Shown one piece after another: positions 12,393-24,780 of a DNA stretch of 64,000 bases. The translations under genes and the position numbers were made by a program. The notes under the pieces are model-generated. The model was given only the letters and a program-made list of their open reading frames with translations. It was not told the origin of the DNA and searched no databases. Origin of the DNA: Tyto alba (lineage: Eukaryota > Chordata > Aves > Strigiformes > Tytonidae); the NCBI RefSeq assembly GCF_018691265.1, contig NW_024881321.1:24401698-24465697 (forward strand). The letters are read 5' to 3'. Each line of letters begins with the position of its first letter. Positions within the stretch are counted from its first letter, which is position 1.

Positions 12393-12993
12393 ATTATCCT
12401 GGGCTGCATCAAGAGAAGTGTGGCTAGCAGATCAAGGGATGTGATTCTCCCCCTCTGTACTTCTGAGAACCCTCTTGGAATACTGAGTCCAGCTCTGGGG
12501 CCCACAATGCAAGGACGTGGACCTGTTGGAGCAAGTCCAAAGGAGGTCCACAAGGATGATCAGGGGGCTGGAACACCTCCTTTATGAGGACATGATGAGA
12601 GAGTTGGTGTTGTTCAGCCTGGAGAAGAGAAGGCTTCAGGGAGATCTTCTAACACCCTTCCAGTACGTAAAGGGGGCCTACAGGAAAGGTGGGGAGGGAC
12701 CCTTTCTCAGGGAATGTAGTGGTAGGACAAGGGGTAAAGATTTTAAACTGAAAGAGAGTAGATTTAAATTAGATAGAAGAAAGAAATTCTTCACTGTGGG
12801 AGTGGTGAGACACCAGAACAGGTTACCTAGAGAAGTTGTAGATGTCACCTCCCTGAAAGTGTTCAAGGCCAGGTTGGATGGGGCTTTGAGCAAGCTGGTC
12901 TAGTGGAAGGTGTCCCTGGCCATGGCAGGGAGGTTGGAACTAGATGATCGTTAAGGTCTCTTCCAACCCAAACCATTCTATGATTCTATGATT
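12393..12993 (+). mobile_element. CR1 LINE, 5'-truncated, plus strand
   Basis: Typical 5'-truncated CR1. It begins in the ORF2 coding region ('CCTGGGCTGCATCAAGAG'), continues through the 3' end of ORF2 and ends with the octamer tail ATTCTATG x2 at 12975-12990. The 3' text 'GGGAGGTTGGAACTAGATGA' is diagnostic. Reasonably well preserved. Confidence 0.93.
12517..12903 (+). pseudogene. CR1 ORF2 C-terminal remnant
   Basis: This 128-codon frame is the C-terminal end of the CR1 ORF2 protein, the reverse transcriptase/endonuclease polyprotein needed for CR1 retrotransposition. It carries the conserved series 'DLLEQVQRRSTRMIRGLEHL', then 'FSLEKRRLQGDL', then an 'NRLPREVVD' motif and 'ARLDGALSKL' just before the stop at 12901-12903. 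The frame continues upstream of 12517 into sequence that matches the family, so the GTG there is not a true start. Endonuclease and reverse transcriptase catalytic domains are absent through 5' truncation, so it cannot act alone. It lies wholly inside the CR1 at 12393-12993. Confidence 0.88.
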
Positions 12994-13689
12994 ATTAAAG
13001 TGTTATTTAGGCTAACAATAAATTCTTACTATTATGTATTTCAGTAAGAAGAGAGATAGAGCTTTGAAATTAAAAACTGTAGGAAATATGAGAAGTTCAG
13101 ATGACTGTACAATTTAGTAATTTTGAAATGGAGTCATAAAATTATTTCAGAAAGAAGTGTAAAAAAAGTAAAGATCTGATTAAGTATAGTACATAGAAAT
13201 AGGTTCTTGAAGCAAGTCCAAATGTATACTTCTGTACAAATGCTACCTGACTAAAAATGAAGGTCTTAGACATTGAAGACCAGTGTTAAATGAAATAGCA
13301 GGGTTTATAAGCATTTTAAACATTGGTTGAGAAGATAGTCAGTGACATGCTCTAATATGACTCAGCAGAAGCAGCTTACAATTGCTTTCATTAGGTACAG
13401 CAAATTGAACAAACTAAGAAATCACATTTTGTGTTGAGAAAGCAAATACAACATAGAAATTAACTGTATATAATTTTTTGACTTTGTATTTACATGGAAA
13501 ATATTTGTTATCTTAGACGTAAATTCCACACCTAAATCTGGAGAATTTAAGTGTTGGTATTATACTATCAACTATGTCAAAAGAGCATTGTTAACATTTA
13601 TAAATAGTCCTAGACAAATAGATAAGCATAAACCTTAATCAAAATTAAATATCTCAGCTACAGGGTCACTGAGAAAAATACCCTAACTG
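12994..13689. other. AT-rich sequence, nothing recognised
   Basis: No repeat or exon recognised between the CR1 tail and repeat copy B. Confidence 0.4.
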
Positions 13690-14690
13690 TCTGTGAACAC
13701 TGAAGGACTCCAGCAGCCATTAAAATAAATATGGAGACAGATTGTAATAGAAAGAGTATGTGGAATAGAGACCTTCTGCTCCCTCAAGGGTATATGGTCT
13801 GGGCCTTTTCAGTGAAAACAGAGATAAAAAGAAAAAGAGGAAACCATAAACAAAATATATAGACATAAATCTGACACAAAAATGGTAAAACAAGCAGTAA
13901 CGAGAATCAGAACTGGTGAGTCAGATTAATTGGTAAGATTACACAGAATGTAAAATTATCTGTTTGAAGACCAATGCAAATGGGGTACTAAGAAAAAGGG
14001 AGAAGCCATACAGAAAATATAGAGAGACACAAAGCTGTTAGGCAAACTTGATAGAGACAAAGATAAGAAATAAACTTCACAAGTCACACTAATCAATGGG
14101 CTATCAGAAAACTGCAGTCAAACCTGGAATTTTATACTGTTAAAGATGCAGACCTGAGAGTCCGGGATGTAAGCAATATGTATGGGACCTGTGGGTTGGG
14201 TAGGAGGAGCTGGGATCCAGGCAGGGGTGCCAGGTGGACAAAGGGGCCGTACCAGCGCTTGAGGGATCCACAAATATGTTTGTGCTTGTGAACCTGGAGA
14301 GTTTGGTGTGTGTGCTGCACTAGTGACCTCCTGCTTCTGCCAGTCCAAGAGGAGAAGGAGACGTGGCTGTTTGGGTTTGTGTCTGGTGGGAGTCCTGTAT
14401 GTGGGTGCTGTTGAAGGCAGCGCCTTGTCTGTGGTTGTCTGTGTGACCAGCCCTTTCCATGTCCTCTGTGTGTGTGCACACGTGTGTGCACACATGTGTC
14501 TCTTGGACACATATTCAGTCTTGCTACTGGGTTGAAACTGTGAACAGGAAAGTGGAAGCTGTGTTCCTCAGCCTGGGGAGAGACCTGCATCCCTGGGGCA
14601 TGAGGCTGGGCTCCAGCAACCAGGCAGGAGGGGACCTGGGACAGAGCTCTTGGTGGCAGTGGCTGTCTATAACATCCCTTAGCAATGATT
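13690..14690 (+). repeat. Unclassified dispersed repeat, copy B
   Basis: Second copy of the element at 1610-3190, same strand. Its 5' part is a tandem duplication: the text starting near 13842 ('AACCATAAACAAAATATA') recurs near 14003 ('AGCCATACAGAAAATATA'), a period of about 161. The 3' part (14195-14660) aligns with 2725-3080 but has an extra ~30-base insertion near 14285 and a longer GT/CA stretch at 14465-14500. Copy B lacks the sequence found at 2060-2720 in copy A. No protein is recognised; frames of 75-220 codons on both strands reflect G/T-rich composition. Confidence 0.6.
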
Positions 14691-15182
14691 TTTTCATATA
14701 CGTGATGGTTTTTGGAGTCTCTAAGCAAGACAACATGCAGAAACTTTTTCAATATATTAGTATATATATAAAGTTTCTGTATGTAAGTTATCATAGAATA
14801 GTCATAAACTATATTCTTCTGTAAGAAAAAAATAGTTTGTGAAATGCTTTTTCCTTCATGTAGTGTGATGCATTTTTTTCATGTAAATCAGAAACAAGAA
14901 TTCTGTCAGAGAATCAAAAGACATGAGAGGTAATCAGAATGTAAAATAGGAATTCAAGGAGTATAAAACCACTGCAAATTAAGCTAAATTAATTATGTGC
15001 TTCAAAGTTTAAGAAAGGACAGTAGAAACATTTGAACATTTAAATAATTTTTAATATGGATTTGTCAGATTAGGCATTACACCTGAGTAAAGAGATTTTA
15101 AAAGAAATTAATGAGAAGAATAGTAAAAAAATGCCAGTACCTGATAGTATATGCAATGATTTCTAGGAGAACTTGGATATGA
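14691..15182. other. AT-rich sequence, nothing recognised
   Basis: Includes a TATATATA run near 14760. No exon or repeat recognised. Confidence 0.4.
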
Positions 15183-16101
15183 AAGCAGCTTTGCAGAAAA
15201 GGACCTGGGGGTCCTCATGGACCACTAGCTAAACACGAAACAGCAATGCACCCTTGCAGCAAAATAAAACAGCCTACTGTGGTACTTTAGGAAGAGTGTC
15301 ACCAGCAGGCCATGGGAAGTGATACTTCCCTTCTGCTTAGCTCTGGAGAGGCCCCACATGGAATGCTGGATCCAGTTCTGGATTCTCCACAAGAGAGACA
15401 TGGGTATACCAGAGAGAGGGACACCAAGTTGATGAAGGGACTGGAGCATCTGTCGTACGAGGAGAGGCTGAGAGATCTGGAACTTTTGGAAGAGTGAAGG
15501 CTTGAGGACTGAGAGGTTCTTGTTAATATGTACAAATAACTCATGGTGAAGGAATAAAGAAAAGAAATCTAGACTGTTTTTAGTGGAGCCCAGTGGCAAG
15601 ATGAGAGGCAGTGGACAAAGCAGATACACAGGGAATTCTTATCAATAAGAATTTTTATTGTGAGGGTGGATTTATTTGGTGTAGGTTTCAAGGTTTTGGG
15701 AGCAGGGTGGGCTGCGGGGGTGGCGTCTGTGAAGAGAGGACAGGGGCTGCCCTGTGCCAGACACAGCTGGTTCCAGCTAGCTCCAATGTACTCACCACAG
15801 GGAACGGCTGAGCTTCTCAGCCAACATGTTGGTGCCTTAGAGAAAGTGTATTTAAGAAAGGATAAAATGCAGGAGCAGCTGCATGGGTGCTCGGCTGTCA
15901 GAAGAGGTGAACCTACAGCAGGAGTCAAGCATTGGAACAGGTAGCTTAGAGCCTGTGGAATCTCCAGCCTTGGAGACACTAAAAACCTAACTGGGTGTGG
16001 TCCTGAGTGACTGGCTCTAGCTAATCATCCTTTGAGCAGGAGGGGTGGACTAGATGATCTCCAGAGACCCCTTATGACTTCAACCATCCTGTGATTCTAT
16101 G
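15183..16101 (+). mobile_element. CR1 LINE, plus strand, interrupted by LTR fragment
   Basis: The first part runs from 'GCAGAAAAGGACCTGGGGGT' near 15193 through 'GGACTGGAGCATCTGTCGTA' near 15439 to 'TGTGAGGGTGG' at 15669. The element resumes at 15925 with 'TCAAGCATTGGAACAGG' and ends with 'GTGGACTAGATGATCTCC' and a degraded octamer (GTGATTCTATG) near 16100. The two halves are adjacent in intact CR1 elements, so 15670-15924 is an insertion. ORF2 is broken by frameshifts and stops. Confidence 0.88.
15670..15924 (+). mobile_element. 5' fragment of ~1 kb LTR inside CR1
   Basis: The 255-base insert carries 'TTCAAGGTTTTGGGAGCAGG', a 'GGCGTCTGTGAAGAG' segment and 'TATTTAAGAAAGGATAAA'. These are the order and motifs of the 5' quarter of the LTR family seen complete on the minus strand at 5778-6774. 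The rest of that LTR is absent, and I see no clear target-site duplication. An internal deletion after insertion is the simplest explanation. Confidence 0.65.
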
Positions 16102-19100
16102 AAACGACACATGGCCCCAGGCCTCTTTAGCTAGAGGGGCCAGTTTTGTCTGGACATATGTTTTCAACCCAGAGTAGCTAAAATGATACAAGAACATTTT
16201 TTTTTTTTTTCAGCTAAGCAGACTGTTGTTGTTCTGTTATTTATAGTACCCATTGCAGTCCCTTACACATTGCACGAAATCATGCACAGGAGTTTGAGGT
16301 GAAAGGTTTTTTGAGACAAGACTTGAGGAATGTAAAGCACACTGTAAAGAAAACTTTTCCTTTCCCTTATTATTGATAATGATGATCATTAGAATGAGCT
16401 TAACTCAGAAGCACACCTGAGTTTTGTTTTAGAAGCATCTCCTTAGTTAACTCCCTGCAAGAAACCGAAGTTTATGAGATGTGTCTGATCAAAGGACTGA
16501 AATCTGAAAGTGAATGGGAAAATCAGTTATCTGACATGTGAGCACAATCCACTGTGCACTCTAACTTCCAATAGCCTGGTGAAAAAGGTTACTCACAAAT
16601 TATGGGGTTAAAAAAAATCACGCCAGGAGCAAACAGAATACAGTTCTTCCTATAGATACATGGTCTAAAACAAATGGTCATTTGTTCTCTTATGATAATG
16701 TATATACAGTTTAACAGCTTGGACTAGATGTAAGAGAGCCCATTTGTTCTGTGGGTACCACAATATATGCAGTAGTATGAGCATTAGTAAGTCTGACCAT
16801 GCACGGATCAAGACAGATTGGCCGGAGGCTTTACTAGGTATAATTGATTGGGCACATGCAAAGTGAAGTTATTCACGGATTTTATAAATCGGCAATATGT
16901 ACACAGATTTTCACAATAATATGAGGAAGAAGTATCCTTGCTGAGAAGGACAATAGAGTATTTAAGTAAAGTTAAAAACGTATGATCTCTAGCCATTTTC
17001 TCAGAATCAGATGAGCATATAATCCAAAGGTTTCCCAAAATTCAGGGTGATGCAGACTATCATACAAAACTTCAGCTTGTTTCTGTGAAATGGAAACAAG
17101 GTCTGAAAACAAGAAGACAAACACTGATAATCAGGCACTATTACAAGCATCTTATTATTGTGCCTACATAGTTAATCCATACATGCAAATATGCCAAATT
17201 GTATATGACATATGCACTACTTTTACTATTTATTCATATTTCCCAGCACACCTACTTAGAATATAATGTGCAAATCTATACATTATAGACTAAAACCCAC
17301 GTTAAGGAGTTTTTCACATACATGTCACATTAGGTCAGAATAAACCAGGTTGTTTAAAAAAGTAATTTTGAAAATAGTACTGTGATGTCTCATGTAATTG
17401 AAAATTAAGAAGTTTATGGTTTTGTTCCTCTGATTCCTTAGTAATATAATGCTTGCTTTGATAATTGGATACCAACTTCTCCCTTAGTGTTGGAATGGTA
17501 GAGTACTTCATAGGCTTCTCCTTACTACAGTGGATTTTTAGAGATGAAATCCAGGTGGCATATCAAAAAACAAATTAAAAAGCATAAAACATATGAATTA
17601 CATATTTTCTGAGATCCTGCACTTTTTCCAGAAGCAAACTATTTCAGAAAAAAAAAAAAAAAAAAGGTTTTCAGTGATATCAATAAAATCTTCAAAAAGC
17701 TGGGATTTCTTATTTGTCTGAACAGTAATTTTTTTTAGAAATTAAAACTTCTGCAACCCTTTTTTTCCAGCCATGTGCAGTGATATTTTGTTGCTGACAT
17801 GACTAATCTGATATCAATAACATATAATTCACTAATGTTACCTTTTCAGGGAAATAAATCTATATAAAAACATAAATCCCTACCAGTCATCCTTCACAAA
17901 TAAAGATACTCTATACAACTTGTTTCTTTTAATTTATCTTAGATTTGCAGAGATTATTTGTATACATATGAGGCTTGTCAATTGTTTTAAGAGGTGAGAC
18001 AGGTAGAAAGAATTGAGACAGACAATATATGATTGCTTTCATCATGCAAATAATTGTGTAGCGAAAGGGAATGACTTTAACCATTTTCAGAAACAGTGGC
18101 CTAAATTACTTTGACAGTACAACATGTGATGGGAATATTTTCAAGGGAAAAATCACCGTAGGCTATTTCAACATTCAGTAACTGTTTATTGTCAAACATA
18201 GCAAGACAAAAGGTTAGTTCACTATGATGATAAACTGGATATTTAAGTTGAAGGTTAGGCATATATGAAATAATATGCTTTTCTTGTATAAAATTACGTT
18301 GGTAAAGGAATTTCTGCATGTTGGTAAAGAAAGCGCACACATATACATATCTTATTGAGATCCATGTTTAATATTTTCTATACAATTTATTCTGAATATA
18401 GATTTTTTTCTGTATGACCAAATCAGTGTAATGTGATAATAGAAATATATTATGATGTTTTGTAATGTATAATATATTATGTTCTCAAAAAACAGAGACA
18501 ATTCTATATATAAAAATATATCTTACTTTTTCATATAGGAAAATAAATAATAAAAAATATAGTTCTTATTGAATAAGAATTCAGCAGTACACAATTTAAC
18601 AGTGACATTTGTCATAAATTGTTTCATGCATTCATATAAAAAAAAGCTTGAATCAGAAACTAATATATCTAAACATTGCTTGCAGAGATTTGTGTAGGTT
18701 AGCAAGCTTAAAATTGATCAAATAAATCAGAATGTTTCAAAGTGTCTTACCAACTTCACAGGGAAAATAGATCTTTCTTTTATAAAAATTAAATTTGTGT
18801 TATTTCTGAATGCTGTCAGAGTTTATTCCACTTTATCAATGAACAGGAGACGTGTACTTTTTGTAGCGCATATGTAACTGAATATATGAATAGATCACTA
18901 ATCTCATGGTATTGAATTAAAAGTCAGTAACAAAAATAAAAAGAACTCTAATAAATAATATCAAATAAGAATAAAATTGCACCATTTATATGTCTGTGTC
19001 TATATTTAATTACCTGTAGCAATATATTGAGATATTATTTTTTCCATGACTTTTAACACAACTTTGCTATATGATAATATTTACATTATACTATTGTGTT

Positions 19101-20942
19101 TAACTTTCAGTGTCTATAGATAACTCAACATTTAGTGCAAAAATTACTCTCACTGTGTGTTAATATGTATCTTCACACAAAATAATTACCAGTATATATA
19201 GGCACATGGGCAAAAAACTATGGAGGTAATCCAATAGAAGAAAAAGATATTTTAACAGTTACAGTATGTAGCCACACTGATATGTACACCACTGCTCAGT
19301 ATTGTTGGGTCTTCTAGTCTAACTCAACATATGTCTTCCTAAAACAGAAAATGTTTTACTGGCCTTTTAATTTTAATTCACTCTAGCACATGGATGTCAA
19401 TACAGTTCAATGAAGAGTATAAACTGTATAAAACTGTGGAGAGGAATGATAGTTGGGTATATGTATTAGCAAGCTGGTACCTGTGGATAGATGCATTAAA
19501 TTGAAAGCAATATCTACTTTATCATTGTTTATTATAAACATTATGCATTTAGTCTCACATTCTCACACAGTAATGAAATGTATTCAGTTACACATAAACT
19601 GAATATCATCACAATGTTTATATTAATTACACATTCAAAAGATCTCTTATTTCTGAAGTGTACTTAGGGATAAAGCTTCCCATTAAAAGAACACTGAAAA
19701 TTCAAAGATTTTTTGACTATGTACCTGCTAAAACATTAAAAGCAGCTCATTCCTCATACAAAATTTCACTGTGGTTGGACCTGAGATACCAGTTGCTTTT
19801 GCATTGCCTTGATCCATTGCTGTTTATGATTTGACCTGTTCCTCCACTGTATGCCATGCTGCTATTTTATCCTGAAAACCAGGGAGAACTAGAAACTTCA
19901 TTCAGGTAAAATGATAAAGTAATATAAATATAATATACAGTTAAAATTCAACTGAAGCAAAGAAAAAAAAAAAAAAAGATGTATGATTAGAGTTAAAACA
20001 AAGGCAGGTAATGAATGAAGAATGATACCCTTAGAAGGAAAATAATGGTTGTGTCATTACTTGGCATATCTTTTGTTGTTGTTGTTGTTTCTGTTTTGTG
20101 GCCTGAACTTAAATGCAAGATTTTATCTGTCTTCCATTTTGTCATAAATTGCATATATTAAAAAAAAAAAAAAATCTGATTGATTGACTCATTTTCCCTT
20201 GGAATATTTTGTGTGAGGACTTAAATTTACTGTCTACTGTTTCTTAATATTGTTTTATGCAGAGATTTATTTCCCCTGTAGGGTTTAATGTGAGGTAGGC
20301 CAGACATGAACTGCCAACATTCAGTGTATTTAACATTTCTAGTCTGCTGCTGACGTATTTCAAAGGTGAAAATTAGGTGTAACAAGAGTCTCAAATATGT
20401 AATACAAACATGGATGCAGCTTTGTATTCCTTCTCCAAACATTTAAATCAGAATGTAAAATATTTTCTTATCTTTAAGTTAGAAACAAATGAATCTAGTC
20501 ACCTACAAAGGTGTAAATATGGCTAGAACATTTGCTTCAATATTCCCTTTTCCAACAAATAAACTAGAAAAAATGAGGTACATGATAGCATGAGAAGACT
20601 GATAGATCAGTAAACTGTTTTGGGTACTTTGACAAAGTAAGCTTTCAAACAATTAGTAAATGTGTTAAAATATAGTTAAAAATACATTAAAAAGTGACAT
20701 TTGGAAATGGGACTTTTAATTTACTTAATTAGTTTCAACAGAGAAAAACATGTTGAACTAAATGCACATATTGTGTGTTGAAAGCTTGACAAGCTTGTTA
20801 GAGCTCTCAGTGTTAATTATAATTTTAATTTTCTCTAATAATAGTAAAGGTTTAAGAGTAGTATCCTGCAACAATGTTTGCAAAATGTTAATGAAAATAG
20901 TTCCATATTTTTTTTTAATCTCCAAATTATTGTGTGTGGATT
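16102..20942. other. Long AT-rich unique stretch
   Basis: About 4.8 kb with no recognised repeat or exon. Simple tracts: T run at 16199-16211, A run at 17648-17666, A-rich 19962-19977, (TTG)n near 20072-20088, A run at 20160-20174. Sequence near 18360-18560 is very AT-rich with many TATA-like words. Confidence 0.45.
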
Positions 20943-21466
20943 TATCATAGAATCATAGACTGGATTGAGTTGGAACGGACCTTCAAATATCATTCAGTCC
21001 AACCCCCCTGCCATGGGCAGGGACACCTTCCATTAGACCAGGTTGCTCAAAGCCCCATCCAAACTGGCCTTGAACCCTTCCAGGGAGGGGTCAACCAAAA
21101 TTTCTCTGGGAAACCTGTGCCAGTGTCTCACCACCCTCATCATTAAGAATTTATTACTTATATCCAATCTAAATCTACCCTCTTTCAGTTCAAAACTATT
21201 GTCCAGTGTCCTTTCACTATGGATCTTCTTAAAAAACCTCTTTCCATCTTTCTTAAAAGCCCCCTTTAAGTATTGAAAGGCCACAATAAGGTCTCCCTGG
21301 AGCCTTCTATTCTCCAGTCTGAAAAACCCCAACTCTCTCAGCCTTTTTTCACAGGAGAGGTGTTACAGCCCACCCTGATCATGGCTCTTCTATGGTCCCA
21401 CTCTAACAGGGCCATGTCTTTCTTTTACTGTGGATCCCAGAGGAGGATGCGGTACTCTATGTTCAA
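20943..21466 (-). mobile_element. CR1 LINE, 5'-truncated, minus strand
   Basis: The left edge is the reversed octamer tail (ATCATAGAATCATAGA at 20944), followed by 'CCCCCCTGCCATGGGCAGGG' near 21004, both diagnostic of a CR1 3' end on the minus strand. ORF2 sequence extends to about 21466, where homology stops. The copy is fairly well preserved. Confidence 0.93.
21033..21332 (-). pseudogene. CR1 ORF2 C-terminal remnant, minus strand
   Basis: A 99-codon frame in the minus-strand CR1 encodes the same C-terminal ORF2 segment as 12517-12903. It has 'LENRRLQGDL', then 'HWHRFPREIL' and 'ASLDGALSNLV' before the stop. Catalytic domains of the LINE polyprotein are missing by 5' truncation. Substitutions relative to the copy at 12517 show an independently diverged element. 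It is not expected to be a functional gene. Confidence 0.85.
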
Positions 21467-22984
21467 GAACAGGTGTTAGAAAAATTATACAGTATCTGAA
21501 AGAGGAAGTTAGCACTTATTCTTTGTTTTAGGCAACCAAAAACAGATTTGCAAGCACTGTGGATGAGCTGGGGATGACCAGAGTTTGCCTGCTTGTCTTT
21601 AAGCCATCAACACTTTTAGCATGCCTTGAAGAAGTATCATCTTACTGATGGAGGATGGACAAGGGTTTTTTAGGCTTCTTGGGTGAAATATATAGACTTT
21701 GAGTTATGGGTATCGTAAGGCACCTATGTGAACAGATGGAACAAAGGTCACAAAGCATGCTGTGTTTTAGCCTGCTTTTGAGCCATCCAACTGAGGACCT
21801 GCAAATATACCTATAAATAAATATATCTTCATTAACTGAAATGCAGCCTTGCTTCCTCTGTGCTAGCTATATCCCTATTAAATAGACATTTACAGTACAA
21901 TGATATTAAGCAGAAAGTAAATTATTTGACACAGAAAATAATGTATACAGACAAAGCAATTTAGAAAGTTTAATTTAAATTGATCAGAACTATAATAAAT
22001 AGTACTATCATAATTTTAGCCTATTCTTTTAATTCTTGTTTAAAAAGAATCAGATTGTATTCACTGTTTCTCACTGTGCACACCAAACTATCCCTCTTCA
22101 AGCTGATTTCCTTTCATAAATTCATTTGGAGTAAATTATGAATCAAAGTATTGTAAAAATCTTAATTCTAACTTAAATGATCATGATTTAATCAAATGTC
22201 AACATTTGCTAATAGAATTATTATTACAATATCATTTTGGATAAACAAAAACTAGAAGATGACTTTGATCTCAGAATATATTCATTCATATTGGCTTTAC
22301 TTTGGTAAATTTACCTTTCACTCATAGACCTAAAATTTTGACTTCTTTTGTAATCAGTTCTGAATCAACTGTATCCAATATAAATTTTTCTCAAACCCAA
22401 GACCATGCATTACTAAATTATAGAAAGTGGGGTCTAAAAAATTTATGTTGGTACTACTACAGCTTTTGGTAGAAATTCCTTCACTGCAGATCTGAGAACT
22501 TGACGCTGGGGGTGAATGACAATATATTACTATTCTGCTGATCCACAATTTCCCTACAACGTAGCATTAAGGACAATGTCTGTTCTTATATTCTCACTTA
22601 CTAACAACTGTTGATGTTGTCATAACCTTAGGTTTCTGCATCAGTGCCTCCAGAAACATTTTTTCTTGTTATACACTTCAGTTATACACTAGAAAAAATA
22701 TAGTGTCTTCCTTCAAAAAAATGTATTGAAGAATATTGTCTTTCTCTGTGGCACCCATTTTTTAAAAGATTCACTGTGACTATGTGTCCATACTCATACC
22801 TCAAACATTTCAGAAATTCTTAATTGAAAAAAGCCAGAACCAAAAAAATGAGCACAATTCTTATTAACTAGCTTCCATTTCTGGAATCCTTATCTAATTA
22901 ATGAGTTGTCAAAAAGGATCTGGACACAAAAGACTTTTTATCTCAAGTAGTCTCCTCTTTTTGGTATGGTTTTCTGGCCTTTTT
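21467..22984. other. AT-rich sequence, nothing recognised
   Basis: Unique-looking intergenic or intronic sequence; no exon with paired splice sites noticed. Confidence 0.4.
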
Positions 22985-23075
22985 TCATATGTATATCTCT
23001 ATCACTGCATCTACATCTGTATCTGCATCTACATCTACAACATCTACATGTACATCTATGTCTACATCTACATCA
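22985..23075. repeat. Degenerate hexamer satellite (CATCTA)n
   Basis: A run of imperfect ATCTAC/ATCTGT hexamers from about 22985 to 23075. Because the unit length is a multiple of three it keeps frames open, which explains the I/Y/C-rich 91-codon frame spanning it. Confidence 0.8.
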
Positions 23076-24219
23076 ATCTGTATAATCTAGCAATAGATAT
23101 CTGTAACATTGCTATCAAATCACCCTTGGATGGGCAAATAATAAAAATAGCAGAGATAGTATTTTCTGCTGTTTGATAAACAGTGCTGAATGGAATACTA
23201 TTACAACAGATATTTTTAATCCCTAAAAATTTTGGCTCATTACATCATTGAAATCGTCATCTAGCCAGGCCACTTTTGCCATCATTGAAATTATAGATCT
23301 ACTGAAATTTTATACCTGAAACTCCAACTCTTCTGACATTACAGATCCTCTGCTCTCAGTTAACAGAACAAAGAGAAATTGGGACTATATTTATAAATAG
23401 CTGTTTTCATTCTGTCCTTGAAAGGCTGTGTATGAAAATCAAACTAACACTCAAAATGCAATCATGCACAAGCTAATCATGCTGTGTTGCTTGAGGCTAA
23501 CAGTTCTGCAGGTATGCATCAAGAAAACACCAACTTCTTTGTTTGTTTCCCACTAGCATGTTGCCAATCTTGTTGGGACCCCTGAAAGCCACCATCCCCA
23601 CTTTTCCTCTGGGCATTCAGTGGTTGACAATAGCAGTCACTCATTCAGAAGTTACAGGCAGAGTCCTGGTAGCTCCTGTGTCTTGTTAATGAATTGGGAT
23701 CATAAATACTACCGCTTCTGACAGATGTAATTACTCAGGGAAATCCACTTCACTGTACCCCTGTGTTTGCCTTGTAAGTATCATAAATGAGCTCATCTCA
23801 AAAACCTGACATTCAAGGGAAATACAATCCTAGTAGAAAAGAGATGTAACAGCTGACAAGCGATGACAAATGTCAGTAGTTCAGCTACACTGTTGACAGG
23901 TCTGCTCTTGTTAACAACAGTATTAGTAGAATGGTGAAATAACCTATTACTCACATGCCAATGGTTTTCTGTTAACAACTTCCCCCTTTCTCTGTAATTC
24001 CCCCCACGCCCCTGCCAGCTACCCAGCCAGTACCACTCCCACAGAGGCCTCTTGGACAAAATATTTTATTTTTTTTCACTCAAATAAAAAGGTTAGATAA
24101 AACATATAATTTCTGAATCTATCATGTTCTAAAAAAATCCCATGTATACTTCTGACAAACATCTCTTTACAAAGGTATATCTGTTTGTTAATGCACTTAT
24201 GAGAGGTGTGTAGTTGCTA
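23076..24219. other. AT-rich sequence, nothing recognised
   Basis: No repeat or exon recognised. A minus-strand frame at 23793-24059 has no supporting signal. Confidence 0.4.
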
Positions 24220-24780
24220 TAGACTATACCTGGAGGATGGATTAAGAGAACGTGCAATGCAACAAGTTTCTCTCTGCAGGTGTGAATTTGTGGCTTGCTA
24301 AACAGTCATAGTGATGGAGCGTGGGGAAATCCTGACCTTGCTTTTAAACCCCTTTGTCTGTGGCCTGGAATGATCACTTTGCACTGAGGATGGAGGCAGG
24401 GCCTGCACACTGATGACTGTTAATAGAATAGGCCCCCTGGATCTTGTGGCTCCCTCATGTGCCCAGACATCCATCCTTCACCACAGATCTGGGTGTTGCA
24501 CATCCCAGATCTTAGACAGTGAGCTGCTGTGGCACAGTGAGACACCCATGGGTTGTCCAGCCCCTTTTACAGCAGTTCATGCTCTATGTAATCTGGAGCA
24601 AGCCAGCCTGCTTTCCTGGTAGGAGCACTCAGACATACAGTAGGTCTGCCCTGCTCCCCAAAGCTGCAGCACTCCCTGGCAGTGCGGGTGCAAATGGCTC
24701 TTGTTGCTTGGCTGCAGCTCCAGCCAAAACTCAAGCATAAGTAGCACAGCAGTGTCACCCATCCCCTACGACTCTGTTCA
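24220..24780. other. GC-richer patch of unknown origin
   Basis: Clearly richer in G and C than its flanks, with several overlapping frames of 60-73 codons on both strands, which is what GC-richer non-coding DNA produces. I could not match it to the CR1 or LTR families in this window. It could be an old repeat, a regulatory element or an exon of a non-coding RNA. Confidence 0.35.

Noticed and set aside
14132..14794. The longest frame in the window, 220 codons on the minus strand
   Set aside because: It lies across repeat copy B, where G/T-rich text keeps the reverse frame free of stops. Composition (Pro/His/Thr-rich) and lack of a family argue against a gene.
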